A stretch of 64,000 nt of DNA from Nectonema munidae (Eukaryota > Nematomorpha > Nectonematoida > Nectonematidae), in NCBI GenBank assembly GCA_030549495.1, contig JAUIRK010000311.1:1-64000 (forward strand). Reading direction: 5' to 3'. The position numbers were made by a program, and so were the translations under genes. This document shows, one piece after another, positions 1-13,035 of the stretch. Each line of letters begins with the position of its first letter. Position 1 is the stretch's first letter. The notes below the pieces were generated by a model, which saw only the letters and a program-made list of their open reading frames with translations, made no database searches and was not told the origin of the DNA.

Positions 1-317
1 TGTGCTTCGTTCAGTTACGTATTGTAATTTCGCTGAAAAGAAAAATTTTGCTGCATCTCTTCCAAAGGAATAGATCCCTAAATGCAATGATAAAAGTTAG
101 TGTGCTGTTCTTTCAGAGAAACGCCGTTAATCAAAAAAACTTTTATCGGAAGATGGCAAATATATTGAAATTTTATGGAAAAACATCCAAAAAATCTTTA
201 AAAAAACTATAAATCTGTATTGAAAAATTATAAAAAGATCAAAAAACTTCTGATATCCTTTTTGATATCTTCGTGTTTCTTAAGCTAATAAATTTTTTTT
301 CTTATTCTTTTTTTTAA
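1..317. other. AT-rich DNA, nothing recognised
   Basis: No coding similarity, terminal repeat or RNA gene is visible in this stretch ahead of the trinucleotide array. It is plain AT-rich sequence. Confidence 0.5.
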
Positions 318-3300
318 TTCTTCTTCTTCTTCTTCTTCTTCTTCTTCTTCTTCTTCTTCTTCTTCTTCTTCTTCTTCTTCTTCTTCTTCTTCTTCTTCTT
401 CTTCTTCTTCTTCTTCTTCTTCTTCTTCTTCTTCTTCTTCTTCTTCTTCTTCTTCTTCTTCTTCTTCTTCTTCTTCTTCTTCTTCTTCTTCTTCTTCTTC
501 TTCTTCTTCTTCTTCTTCTTCTTCTTCTTCTTCTTCTTCTTCTTCTTCTTCTTCTTCTTCTTCTTCTTCTTCTTCTTCTTCTTCTTCTTCTTCTTCTTCT
601 TCTTCTTCTTCTTCTTCTTCTTCTTCTTCTTCTTCTTCTTCTTCTTCTTCTTCTTCTTCTTCTTCTTCTTCTTCTTCTTCTTCTTCTTCTTCTTCTTCTT
701 CTTCTTCTTCTTCTTCTTCTTCTTCTTCTTCTTCTTCTTCTTCTTCTTCTTCTTCTTCTTCTTCTTCTTCTTCTTCTTCTTCTTCTTCTTCTTCTTCTTC
801 TTCTTCTTCTTCTTCTTCTTCTTCTTCTTCTTCTTCTTCTTCTTCTTCTTCTTCTTCTTCTTCTTCTTCTTCTTCTTCTTCTTCTTCTTCTTCTTCTTCT
901 TCTTCTTCTTCTTCTTCTTCTTCTTCTTCTTCTTCTTCTTCTTCTTCTTCTTCTTCTTCTTCTTCTTCTTCTTCTTCTTCTTCTTCTTCTTCTTCTTCTT
1001 CTTCTTCTTCTTCTTCTTCTTCTTCTTCTTCTTCTTCTTCTTCTTCTTCTTCTTCTTCTTCTTCTTCTTCTTCTTCTTCTTCTTCTTCTTCTTCTTCTTC
1101 TTCTTCTTCTTCTTCTTCTTCTTCTTCTTCTTCTTCTTCTTCTTCTTCTTCTTCTTCTTCTTCTTCTTCTTCTTCTTCTTCTTCTTCTTCTTCTTCTTCT
1201 TCTTCTTCTTCTTCTTCTTCTTCTTCTTCTTCTTCTTCTTCTTCTTCTTCTTCTTCTTCTTCTTCTTCTTCTTCTTCTTCTTCTTCTTCTTCTTCTTCTT
1301 CTTCTTCTTCTTCTTCTTCTTCTTCTTCTTCTTCTTCTTCTTCTTCTTCTTCTTCTTCTTCTTCTTCTTCTTCTTCTTCTTCTTCTTCTTCTTCTTCTTC
1401 TTCTTCTTCTTCTTCTTCTTCTTCTTCTTCTTCTTCTTCTTCTTCTTCTTCTTCTTCTTCTTCTTCTTCTTCTTCTTCTTCTTCTTCTTCTTCTTCTTCT
1501 TCTTCTTCTTCTTCTTCTTCTTCTTCTTCTTCTTCTTCTTCTTCTTCTTCTTCTTCTTCTTCTTCTTCTTCTTCTTCTTCTTCTTCTTCTTCTTCTTCTT
1601 CTTCTTCTTCTTCTTCTTCTTCTTCTTCTTCTTCTTCTTCTTCTTCTTCTTCTTCTTCTTCTTCTTCTTCTTCTTCTTCTTCTTCTTCTTCTTCTTCTTC
1701 TTCTTCTTCTTCTTCTTCTTCTTCTTCTTCTTCTTCTTCTTCTTCTTCTTCTTCTTCTTCTTCTTCTTCTTCTTCTTCTTCTTCTTCTTCTTCTTCTTCT
1801 TCTTCTTCTTCTTCTTCTTCTTCTTCTTCTTCTTCTTCTTCTTCTTCTTCTTCTTCTTCTTCTTCTTCTTCTTCTTCTTCTTCTTCTTCTTCTTCTTCTT
1901 CTTCTTCTTCTTCTTCTTCTTCTTCTTCTTCTTCTTCTTCTTCTTCTTCTTCTTCTTCTTCTTCTTCTTCTTCTTCTTCTTCTTCTTCTTCTTCTTCTTC
2001 TTCTTCTTCTTCTTCTTCTTCTTCTTCTTCTTCTTCTTCTTCTTCTTCTTCTTCTTCTTCTTCTTCTTCTTCTTCTTCTTCTTCTTCTTCTTCTTCTTCT
2101 TCTTCTTCTTCTTCTTCTTCTTCTTCTTCTTCTTCTTCTTCTTCTTCTTCTTCTTCTTCTTCTTCTTCTTCTTCTTCTTCTTCTTCTTCTTCTTCTTCTT
2201 CTTCTTCTTCTTCTTCTTCTTCTTCTTCTTCTTCTTCTTCTTCTTCTTCTTCTTCTTCTTCTTCTTCTTCTTCTTCTTCTTCTTCTTCTTCTTCTTCTTC
2301 TTCTTCTTCTTCTTCTTCTTCTTCTTCTTCTTCTTCTTCTTCTTCTTCTTCTTCTTCTTCTTCTTCTTCTTCTTCTTCTTCTTCTTCTTCTTCTTCTTCT
2401 TCTTCTTCTTCTTCTTCTTCTTCTTCTTCTTCTTCTTCTTCTTCTTCTTCTTCTTCTTCTTCTTCTTCTTCTTCTTCTTCTTCTTCTTCTTCTTCTTCTT
2501 CTTCTTCTTCTTCTTCTTCTTCTTCTTCTTCTTCTTCTTCTTCTTCTTCTTCTTCTTCTTCTTCTTCTTCTTCTTCTTCTTCTTCTTCTTCTTCTTCTTC
2601 TTCTTCTTCTTCTTCTTCTTCTTCTTCTTCTTCTTCTTCTTCTTCTTCTTCTTCTTCTTCTTCTTCTTCTTCTTCTTCTTCTTCTTCTTCTTCTTCTTCT
2701 TCTTCTTCTTCTTCTTCTTCTTCTTCTTCTTCTTCTTCTTCTTCTTCTTCTTCTTCTTCTTCTTCTTCTTCTTCTTCTTCTTCTTCTTCTTCTTCTTCTT
2801 CTTCTTCTTCTTCTTCTTCTTCTTCTTCTTCTTCTTCTTCTTCTTCTTCTTCTTCTTCTTCTTCTTCTTCTTCTTCTTCTTCTTCTTCTTCTTCTTCTTC
2901 TTCTTCTTCTTCTTCTTCTTCTTCTTCTTCTTCTTCTTCTTCTTCTTCTTCTTCTTCTTCTTCTTCTTCTTCTTCTTCTTCTCTTCTTCTTCTTCTTCTT
3001 CTTCTTCTTCTTCTTCTTCTTCTTCTTCTTCTTCTTCTTCTTCTTCTTCTTCTTCTTCTTCTTCTTCTTCTTCTTCTTCTTCTTCTTCTTCTTCTTCTTC
3101 TTCTTCTTCTTCTTCTTCTTCTTCTTCTTCTTCTTCTTCTTCTTCTTCTTCTTCTTCTTCTTCTTCTTCTTCTTCTTCTTCTTCTTCTTCTTCTTCTTCT
3201 TCTTCTTCTTCTTCTTCTTCTTCTTCTTCTTCTTCTTCTTCTTCTTCTTCTTCTTCTTCTTCTTCTTCTTCTTCTTCTTCTTCTTCTTCTTCTTCTTCTT

Positions 3301-5589
3301 CTTCTTCTTCTTCTTCTTCTTCTTCTTCTTCTTCTTCTTCTTCTTCTTCTTCTTCTTCTTCTTCTTCTTCTTCTTCTTCTTCTTCTTCTTCTTCTTCTTC
3401 TTCTTCTTCTTCTTCTTCTTCTTCTTCTTCTTCTTCTTCTTCTTCTTCTTCTTCTTCTTCTTCTTCTTCTTCTTCTTCTTCTTCTTCTTCTTCTTCTTCT
3501 TCTTCTTCTTCTTCTTCTTCTTCTTCTTCTTCTTCTTCTTCTTCTTCTTCTTCTTCTTCTTCTTCTTCTTCTTCTTCTTCTTCTTCTTCTTCTTCTTCTT
3601 CTTCTTCTTCTTCTTCTTCTTCTTCTTCTTCTTCTTCTTCTTCTTCTTCTTCTTCTTCTTCTTCTTCTTCTTCTTCTTCTTCTTCTTCTTCTTCTTCTTC
3701 TTCTTCTTCTTCTTCTTCTTCTTCTTCTTCTTCTTCTTCTTCTTCTTCTTCTTCTTCTTCTTCTTCTTCTTCTTCTTCTTCTTCTTCTTCTTCTTCTTCT
3801 TCTTCTTCTTCTTCTTCTTCTTCTTCTTCTTCTTCTTCTTCTTCTTCTTCTTCTTCTTCTTCTTCTTCTTCTTCTTCTTCTTCTTCTTCTTCTTCTTCTT
3901 CTTCTTCTTCTTCTTCTTCTTCTTCTTCTTCTTCTTCTTCTTCTTCTTCTTCTTCTTCTTCTTCTTCTTCTTCTTCTTCTTCTTCTTCTTCTTCTTCTTC
4001 TTCTTCTTCTTCTTCTTCTTCTTCTTCTTCTTCTTCTTCTTCTTCTTCTTCTTCTTCTTCTTCTTCTTCTTCTTCTTCTTCTTCTTCTTCTTCTTCTTCT
4101 TCTTCTTCTTCTTCTTCTTCTTCTTCTTCTTCTTCTTCTTCTTCTTCTTCTTCTTCTTCTTCTTCTTCTTCTTCTTCTTCTTCTTCTTCTTCTTCTTCTT
4201 CTTCTTCTTCTTCTTCTTCTTCTTCTTCTTCTTCTTCTTCTTCTTCTTCTTCTTCTTCTTCTTCTTCTTCTTCTTCTTCTTCTTCTTCTTCTTCTTCTTC
4301 TTCTTCTTCTTCTTCTTCTTCTTCTTCTTCTTCTTCTTCTTCTTCTTCTTCTTCTTCTTCTTCTTCTTCTTCTTCTTCTTCTTCTTCTTCTTCTTCTTCT
4401 TCTTCTTCTTCTTCTTCTTCTTCTTCTTCTTCTTCTTCTTCTTCTTCTTCTTCTTCTTCTTCTTCTTCTTCTTCTTCTTCTTCTTCTTCTTCTTCTTCTT
4501 CTTCTTCTTCTTCTTCTTCTTCTTCTTCTTCTTCTTCTTCTTCTTCTTCTTCTTCTTCTTCTTCTTCTTCTTCTTCTTCTTCTTCTTCTTCTTCTTCTTC
4601 TTCTTCTTCTTCTTCTTCTTCTTCTTCTTCTTCTTCTTCTTCTTCTTCTTCTTCTTCTTCTTCTTCTTCTTCTTCTTCTTCTTCTTCTTCTTCTTCTTCT
4701 TCTTCTTCTTCTTCTTCTTCTTCTTCTTCTTCTTCTTCTTCTTCTTCTTCTTCTTCTTCTTCTTCTTCTTCTTCTTCTTCTTCTTCTTCTTCTTCTTCTT
4801 CTTCTTCTTCTTCTTCTTCTTCTTCTTCTTCTTCTTCTTCTTCTTCTTCTTCTTCTTCTTCTTCTTCTTCTTCTTCTTCTTCTTCTTCTTCTTCTTCTTC
4901 TTCTTCTTCTTCTTCTTCTTCTTCTTCTTCTTCTTCTTCTTCTTCTTCTTCTTCTTCTTCTTCTTCTTCTTCTTCTTCTTCTTCTTCTTCTTCTTCTTCT
5001 TCTTCTTCTTCTTCTTCTTCTTCTTCTTCTTCTTCTTCTTCTTCTTCTTCTTCTTCTTCTTCTTCTTCTTCTTCTTCTTCTTCTTCTTCTTCTTCTTCTT
5101 CTTCTTCTTCTTCTTCTTCTTCTTCTTCTTCTTCTTCTTCTTCTTCTTCTTCTTCTTCTTCTTCTTCTTCTTCTTCTTCTTCTTCTTCTTCTTCTTCTTC
5201 TTCTTCTTCTTCTTCTTCTTCTTCTTCTTCTTCTTCTTCTTCTTCTTCTTCTTCTTCTTCTTCTTCTTCTTCTTCTTCTTCTTCTTCTTCTTCTTCTTCT
5301 TCTTCTTCTTCTTCTTCTTCTTCTTCTTCTTCTTCTTCTTCTTCTTCTTCTTCTTCTTCTTCTTCTTCTTCTTCTTCTTCTTCTTCTTCTTCTTCTTCTT
5401 CTTCTTCTTCTTCTTCTTCTTCTTCTTCTTCTTCTTCTTCTTCTTCTTCTTCTTCTTCTTCTTCTTCTTCTTCTTCTTCTTCTTCTTCTTCTTCTTCTTC
5501 TTCTTCTTCTTCTTCTTCTTCTTCTTCTTCTTCTTCTTCTTCTTCTTCTTCTTCTTCTTCTTCTTCTTCTTCTTCTTCTTCTTCTTCTT

Positions 5590-5619
<30 letters not shown>
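318..5619. repeat. Giant (TTC)n / (GAA)n microsatellite, about 1,767 units
   Basis: The stretch is an uninterrupted run of TTC on the plus strand (GAA on the minus strand) for about 5.3 kb. I see one departure, a single missing T near 2982 that shifts the register by one base. There are no substitutions elsewhere. The very long open frame it produces on the minus strand (poly-Arg, then poly-Glu after the slip) is a by-product of the repeat and not a gene. Homopurine/homopyrimidine GAA/TTC tracts are known to form triplex (H-DNA) structures and to expand by slippage. Such purity implies a very recent expansion, or an assembly in which the length was extrapolated or polished. Confidence 0.97.
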
Positions 5620-5620
<1 letters not shown>

Positions 5621-8098
5621 GAATTCTATTGCACAACTTAACCATAAAATGAAGATATTTCAGTGAGTCTACATTTTTATTAAAAAAATAGGATCCGTTA
5701 AATATAAAAGTGCAAATTCTTTGTTTTGGATGTAAATTAAAGGTCTTTTTGAAAACCTAAAATAATTTGAGTAAAGACAAATTAGTAGGGAATTTTATTC
5801 GTGAAATAAATGCTAAAGCATTTTAGGATTTTTGCGAATTACTCGTTTCTGACCCAAGTTATAGAAAATAAAATTAAAATTTTCCAATTTGAAAATAAGA
5901 CAAGTATACTTCAGTGATAGATTTAGTTAAAAAAATTTAGAAGGGCGGGGAGAGGCTCTAGATTTTTTATTGCTTATATGAAAAAAACTGGTAATTAAGG
6001 GAGGGAGCATAGCATTCAACCTTCACTTGTGTAAATACAACGTATGTATAAGGTCTTCGATTCGAATCCAGGATAAAATCCTTTTGCTCGCAGTTTTACA
6101 CAAGCTGGGCAATTGTGCGGACTCGATGAAACATTTAGCAAAATATAGTAGAATAAGTGTTTGCACGGACACTATCTATAAATTCTATAATTTACTTTCT
6201 TTACCAATTAGAGTCGATTCTCGTTTCTCAAAATTTCAATCATTTTTAAGTTCCATGATATCCGAGAAAACATGCATGAGACTTAAGGACATTATCTTCT
6301 AATATTTCTTTTTTTAATACATCAAAAATAAAAAAATATAAAATTTCTGGTATGATTGAAACTTAAAATTTATCAGAGTATTTGCAAACTTTACAAAATG
6401 CTCCGCTATATCCAAACAACTTACATCTGGTCTGGTCAAAACGGCCCATATAATAAAACAGGTACACATTTTTGGTCAAAATCGCCTCATGCAAAAAGTT
6501 GTAATTATATTATTTGACTTATATAATGTATGGCTAATATTAATCTCAATAATAAATAGATTCTACTCAGACTTTTTTCTATATATAAGTATTATTATTA
6601 TTATATATACAGGAAAGACTTTAATTTTGTGGTCGCTTTGCTAGTGGCGCCTTTTGACTAGGAAGTAGGAATCCATACATCTGGTAAATGTGAGAAAACA
6701 TTCTCAAGTCTATCAAACATTTTATCTCAAAAATTATAACCTTTATATAAAATGAATCAGTAAAGAGCTTTTGAAAAGCTATTTATGATAACGATTTGTT
6801 TTATTTTTTATTGTAAAGATATTTGATTACTATGTAATATATATTTACTAGCATCTATGTTCTACGCATATAGATGCATCCTTGAAATAGCATGTTCATC
6901 ATATCTCTTCCGCGGAGCGCTATTCAAAAAGATTGCTCATTTCACAAAACACTAAAAATTAATTAAAAAAGAGCGTGCTTTCAAGGCCAAGAAAGATGTT
7001 ATAAAATGGCAATGAAATTTTCACCTACCTCTACAGCATCTTTCCTCAATCAACTTTTCTTCAAACAAAGTTGAGATGAGTAGAGATGGAGTCATAAAAG
7101 GATTACACTTTCTTCACTTTTGTAGGCGCAAATGGTATCGGTTTGCTTTTACGAGTGAGGGCCTTAGTTAAAACACAAAAGTTTAACCGGTATGTGTGAG
7201 AAAACGGAGCGTAGAATGAATGATGCCGAGATATTCAAGGAGTGCTCTGTTTATTCACTTGGAAAATCCTTTATCTTGAAGTGGGACAGCAGTGTTCCAA
7301 GGAATGGAATTTGCCTGCTTTAAATATATACCAATTCCATTGAAAAAGAAGGCTGACGATTACTCTTCAAAATGTTCATCTTTAAAGGGTTAAAAAAGGT
7401 TCGTGTTGGTCATCTTTGTGTCTTTGTTGAGTCGTAGTTAACTTTATACTCTCGTGACACTAGGATCGTGGCCAAGCATTAGAATTTTTAATAACATTTT
7501 TAGTTATTTTTCGTCTTTTTGCAATTCTATTTTGTCTTTTTGAAGTGCTATTCTATACTTTATATAAGCAAAAGTAAAATTGAATTGCAAAAAGAGGAAA
7601 TAGAATTGAAAATGGAATATATATTAAAAATAAAAAATGTTTGAAATCTTTAAAACGACCTCCTTTTAAAAATTTTACAGCAAAATCTTCATTATTAAAC
7701 CACTAATGCGGGTGAACAGCCTAACACCCGCTATTCACATACTGCGAGTGAATCTTTTTATGTGGATCATCTTGCTTCATCTTAAAATTTTATTTAAAAT
7801 TATTCTTCCAAAGACATTAAAATTTTATCACGTTTTAATTCAACTCCAAATACTTTATTTCAAAATGATTTAAAATGAGTCCTCAGAATCTTTCGAAATA
7901 GCTGCAGATGATTAAAAAAAGTATACCTTTTACCTTGAATGAGACATTGGTATTTGCGCTTCACTAATATGCTTTTAAAAATTTTATAGAACTTTTTCAG
8001 GTCTCACTTTGATAGCGAATTTCATAGCGTTTACTTTTCCAGTCTCACTTGATCCTTGTTTCTTTTAAGTGTGTACGTACAGTGTACACACATTTAGT
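5620..8098. other. Unassigned AT-rich DNA
   Basis: I see no coding similarity on either strand. A 91-codon plus-strand frame at 6027-6302 has no recognisable motif and ordinary AT-rich composition. A short (ATT)n run lies near 6590-6605. The part between 7000 and 7400 is slightly richer in G+C but shows no convincing exon. Confidence 0.4.
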
Positions 8099-8102
8099 TT
8101 AA

Positions 8103-8225
8103 CCCACCATAGAAATCAGACGATATCTAAAAAAACGCAGACGATTTATATTCAAAATCATTGAAAAAAGCAGACGAAGATGAAATTACTTATGTTCCCA
8201 AATGGGAGCATTGGGACTTAATGGG
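8103..8225. mobile_element. Possible piggyBac-type miniature element (TTAA-flanked)
   Basis: The 123-bp segment begins CCCACC and ends ATGGG, and is flanked on both sides by TTAA (8099-8102 and 8226-8229), the target site duplicated by piggyBac-family transposons. The right end, read inward on the minus strand, is CCCATTAAGTCCCAATGCTC, which resembles piggyBac-family termini. The left terminus matches it only over the first four bases, so this could also be a chance TTAA pair. It is non-coding and any transposase would have to act in trans. Confidence 0.35.
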
Positions 8226-8229
8226 TTAA

Positions 8230-10430
8230 TGGACCATTTTATTGAACTTTCTTTTACAAAGTTCTATATTGACAATGTAGCCACAGGGTCGATGGCCGCC
8301 GCCTTCGCAACTCCTTAACGTAAACGAAAGAGCTCATATAGCAAATTTCAGCTAACATATAGAGATGTATATCAGATGTCTGCATCCGAAATTTTTTTTA
8401 CATCCTCTTAACATCTTCATTCGCGGATCATTTAAGTTTCAATATCTGCAATAACATCCGCATCAGCAATTTTCAAACATTTTTCTTTTTTCTACATACC
8501 GCAAAGTTTTTTTCGGAAATTTCTAATTTTTACTTTCTCCAAAATTTTTATCACAAGTGTACTTCTTCATGATAACACATATACTTTTGAAGAGCTATTT
8601 ATGATAAAGATTTGTTAATATTTTGATTGACACCTTCTCTCTAAATTTTTAAAAAGTATAACATTTGCGTTTGCTTAGAATAGCAATCATGATATCCGCA
8701 TCCGCATCCCCATAAAAAATTGATATCAATTTGATATGCAATTTGAATGATGTCAAATTGATATGCGCATCTACTAAAAAGTAAAGAAAGATTTGTGATT
8801 GACGTATTTTGAAAACGTTCATATCCCCTTGCACACAAAGAGATAGCTCAATTTTATGCGGATATAATTTATTTGTTATAGAATTATTGAGTGTATTTGA
8901 TCTTATATTTATTTTAAGTATAATCATATGAAATCTGGTGAAGACGCGCTCATCTCTTAGAAAATTCAGTCGGGTATTTGGAGTTGATTGAATAATAATA
9001 ATTAATCGGTTAAAAGAGAATCGATTATTTTCGCCTTTACAAAATAAAAATATGTTAACATGATCTCATTATTGTGGTCGTATCCGGTTAAGCAGAAGTT
9101 TAATTAAACCGATTTCTTGTGACAATTTTACGCAAAATTGGCCTAAATCACGGTTGGCCTATTATAATGCAAGCTAAAAAATTTGATCACTTATTATATT
9201 AAAAATTACTTTATTAATTTTTTGGACGAAAGATCTTTGATACCGAGTTATCGCATTGCTAATAAAAGCAATTTTTACAATGAAAAATAAGATTAATTTT
9301 ATAAAACTTAAAAATTTATAGCTTCAAGCTAAACGGTGCACTTTTAATGGGATTTTTTACCCTTTAAAAATGCATGTTTAAGCCTTTCTCAAATTTGTAT
9401 GAAACTACAAAGCTTAAATTAATCAATCCTTACGATTTGTTTAAAGACGTTAAAGTAGGTAACAAATGTGTTTAGATTTGCTGCGTTTAGAAATTGAAAT
9501 GAAAACACGTTAAAGTCTAAACAAATTTTGTTTAAATAAAATACCAATGATAAAAGTGGAGATGAACAATTTTATTTTCAAGCAAAGAATAAAAAAAGCA
9601 TAGACAAAATTATAGAAGGATTCATTAAACATTTCTTCAAATTTAATAAATTAGGCACATTTGAAAATGGATAAGCATTATTATAATTGAAATTTTTGGC
9701 GCTACTAAATCGAAAAGCTGATAACTTTTATTTGAAGAATTTAAGTTCAAATCAAAAATATAATTAAAATTAAAATTAAAAAAAAATTGAAATATGGAGT
9801 TGGATTCGAAAGCTGAAAGGAAATTGAACTAATTCAAGAAAATATTTAGTAGAATGTGGAAGGTTGGTACAGATTTCGTAAAAAATAAAACACCACTTTT
9901 AACTTACTTTTAAATTGGGCTAAACTTAAATCTTTTTCTAACAGAAATTAGAGATGATGATGTTCAAGCCATATATGAAATTAAGTTTGATTTTAATATT
10001 GAACAAAGTCAGTGCGCTTTTGACGTCTGATTCGGCAAAAATTTTTAAATTATCTCCAATTATATAAATTTTCTTGATTTTTTCGAAACCATTAAGAAAA
10101 TTTTTTATATCTTCATTAGTTTTCTAAAATGGAAAGACTTAAATATACTTCATATTCCATTTTTTCGAACAAGCTCATTAATCAATGGAAGTGAACAAAA
10201 ACAAGTTTAGAACTTGTACAAATTTAAATGTGAAAATTTTGTAATGCGATCTGTCACTGAATTAATTCAAATTTCAATAACTTATATAGTAAGAACTAAA
10301 AACAATAAATAAAGTCTGATTCCGTTAGTATGAATTATTTTCTTTTAATGTTAATATTTTAAAGTATAATTTTTACTCTACCTTACAAATCAACTTTTAT
10401 CCCACCAAAATACACAAGCCATGATAAGGA
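8230..10430. other. Unassigned AT-rich DNA
   Basis: No gene, RNA or element end could be supported here. Two overlapping minus-strand frames of 65 and 92 codons near 8641-8927 have no motif and look like chance openings in AT-rich sequence. Confidence 0.4.
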
Positions 10431-10439
10431 AAACTTTTT

Positions 10440-12840
10440 ATAAGTGATTTTTCTTCCTTCTTAAAATCTATTGATCAAACCAAAATTAATATTATCTGTG
10501 GTGATTTGTATATGTAGATTTATTAAATTAAAATAATTGTTCTATATAAGTGATATTATTGTACCTATTTTAATCAAGAATTTTTGAAGTAAGCATTATT
10601 AAATTTTTACAAACCTATTGCAACAAAAGTAACTCGTCCTAGTTCTGAATCTTTACTTGATAATTTTTTGTTCCAGTAAATCTCGCTAATTCAGGTTTTG
10701 TTTCATCTGCATCATTTTTTGAGCATTGTCCCTATTTTATTTTCAATCTCTAAATGCAACTTAAAAACTTTACGTTTTTTTATACTCAATTTGATGAGTG
10801 AAATTTTTCTCGTAACGTAATTAATCATGATTGGAGTAAATTTTTGGATAAAAACTCTTTTCATTCATTAGATACTTTTTATTACATTTTATTCAAATTT
10901 TTTCAAATCACATCGAAGGCGCTACAAAAACTATTACAACTATAATTTTTCAAAAAAATCATGTCATGTTGGTAGGAATCCTTGGTGTACCAAGGATCTA
11001 TTGAAGTAAATAGATCAGAGAAATGTTTTACATAAGAAGCTTAAGCATGGAATAAGTCACTTTAATATAAAGAAAGAGTTTATAGTATTACCAGTCAAAT
11101 CCATGGTGCGTAAATTAAAAAGAAATTATTTTACCTGTCTTTTTGATCAAAAAACTAATAATTCCTAATTATTTTGGAAAAAAAGTTAATGGAAAAGGGA
11201 TAAGCGCGAATTTATCATAACTGCTAATGATGTTGATATTACTGATGATGAATCTACTATTGCAAACAACTTTAATGACTTCTTTGGTACTCTTTTTGAC
11301 AATACGTTGGGTTTTCTTTTCTTCCACAATTTTTGTTGAATAGATCAAATTTTTTTACCTTGAAACCAATATAACTATGAATGATTTACTGAACACGATT
11401 AAGGAACTAAAAAGCAGCAGCTCTACAGATATCTATATGGTTTATACATTAATCTTTTGAAACTTGTACAAAATTCAGTTTCTTCCCTGCATTTTGCATG
11501 CTGTTAATTCGTGTATTCTTTCTTCTTATTTTCCGTCTCCTCATTTAAGCATTCAAAAATAATCTCTACTTTTGGTAAAGTTCTTGAATACCTTGTGCAT
11601 AAACAACTTAGACAATATTTTGAATATAACAATCTTATTCATCATCATCAGTTTGGTTTGCGAAAATTTCATTCCACTGAGCTTCTGCATGTTTATTTTA
11701 TACAAAAAGTTGTAAACTACTATATGAAGGCAACAATGATGTCTTCGCTGCTTTTCTGGATTTGAGTCACGTTTTTGATAAAGTGCCCCATTCTCTGTTA
11801 CTAAAAAAACTTGAGTGTTATGGTGTACCAATTCACACATTAAAATTTTTTTCTTCTTACATGACAAACCGGTATCACTCGTGTCAGTAAATAACTATAT
11901 ATCAAAAAGACTACAAGTAAGATCTGGAGTCCCACCAGGCTCAATTCTGGATCCTTTACTGTTTTTGATATTCATAAATGATATTTTTGACTTTTTTCCC
12001 TTTACAGATCTTTTAATGTTTGCTGATGACATTACAGTTTTATTACTAATCCTCACCACCATCGTTAAACCTTTTAACTTTGAATTGTTAATTAAAAATT
12101 CGAAGTCTAATATTGAATCTTTGTTCAATTTACTTATTGAGAATGGCTTGTCTATTAATCCTGATAAAACATAAGGCATGTTTTTCTCTACATCTATAGA
12201 AAAGATAGGGAAAAATTCTTCAAGGAGGTTGGTATAAAACAAGTTGATACTTTCAATTATCTTGCACTAACTCTTGATTAAAAGTTATCTTGAAATAGTC
12301 ACATAGGCAAACTTCGCACAAAATGAAGTTATGTTAGCGGCATTTTGAAAACTACAATAAAAATTTACCTTCGAACGTAAACTTAGTTCTGTATAAATCC
12401 CTTTTTTGCCTCATCTTAATTTCAGTCTACTCAATTGGGGACATTGTAACATTGAATCTATTTTTAAGCTTCAAGAAAAGGCTTTAAGGTTAATTTCCAA
12501 TATGAAACCTCATAGTCATTCTATCTTTTGTTTGCTGAAAATGATTTACTCAAACTAAAAGACTCGAAACTTGCTGGTTTTCATTTAAAAATATTGCAAC
12601 TGCATGCTTCCTCTCTGATTTAACCCATTTGCTAAGTTAGAATGATCAACTTGACATCAGTCACTCTTCAAGACTTAAAAGATCCATGGTTATGCCTTTT
12701 TACCGTCTCACTCTATCATGACAATGTATTATCTTCAAAGCTCGTGATATATGGAACCACTTTACACTCCTACCTGAATATTTAAATTTGGCTCTGTCAA
12801 ACTTTTAAAAAAATTGAAAACTATATACTTTGTAAATTAT
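10440..12840 (+). mobile_element. LINE relic (Jockey/CR1-like), endonuclease plus reverse transcriptase, badly decayed
   Basis: The relic of a non-LTR retrotransposon ORF2 reads in the plus direction. Near 10465 an endonuclease remnant reads INIICGDL, and near 10640 SESLLDNF. The reverse transcriptase follows: STFGKVLEYLVHKQL (about 11570), HHHQFGLRKFHS (11640), AFLDLSHVFDKVPH (11750), the turn SGVPPGSILDPLL (11920), and an intact catalytic FADD box in LLMFADDITVL (12010). A C-terminal block reads GHCNIESIFKLQEKALRLIS near 12440. Many stops and frame changes interrupt it, so it cannot work. No RNase H domain is visible. The 5' end and ORF1 are absent, as is usual for 5'-truncated LINE copies. 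The clade is inferred from overall pattern only. Confidence 0.8.
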
Positions 12841-12888
12841 AATGTTTTGATTTGTGAAATAGATCAATGCTATTTTTGTAAAAATATA

Positions 12889-13033
12889 AAGAGGTGCGCA
12901 CTAAAATAAATAATTTATTGAGCACAAATTTTTAAAAAAGTAAATTTTCGTCGACAGTCGGCTTTTTCAAACATATGCGGGAGAAAACGATGTATTTGTG
13001 CTCAATAAATTATTTATTTTAGTAACCCCTCTT
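12889..13033. mobile_element. Hairpin MITE, about 145 bp, TA-flanked
   Basis: Two arms of about 40 bp (12889-12929 and 12994-13033) are inverted copies of each other. The inner 28 bases are identical and the outer AAGAGG/CCTCTT also match, with a small mismatched patch between. TA sits immediately outside both ends, as expected for the TA target of Tc1/mariner-type elements. The 64-bp centre is unique and non-coding. It lies about 50 bp past the LINE relic and is probably an independent insertion. Confidence 0.7.
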
Positions 13034-13035
13034 TA

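Noticed and set aside
285-5645. Minus-strand open frame of 1,786 codons of poly-Arg then poly-Glu
   Set aside because: It is produced entirely by the GAA/TTC array and its one slip. There is no non-repeat domain, and the flanking residues are chance.
6027-6302. 91-codon plus-strand frame
   Set aside because: No motif, no splice or promoter context, and composition matches chance frames in AT-rich DNA.
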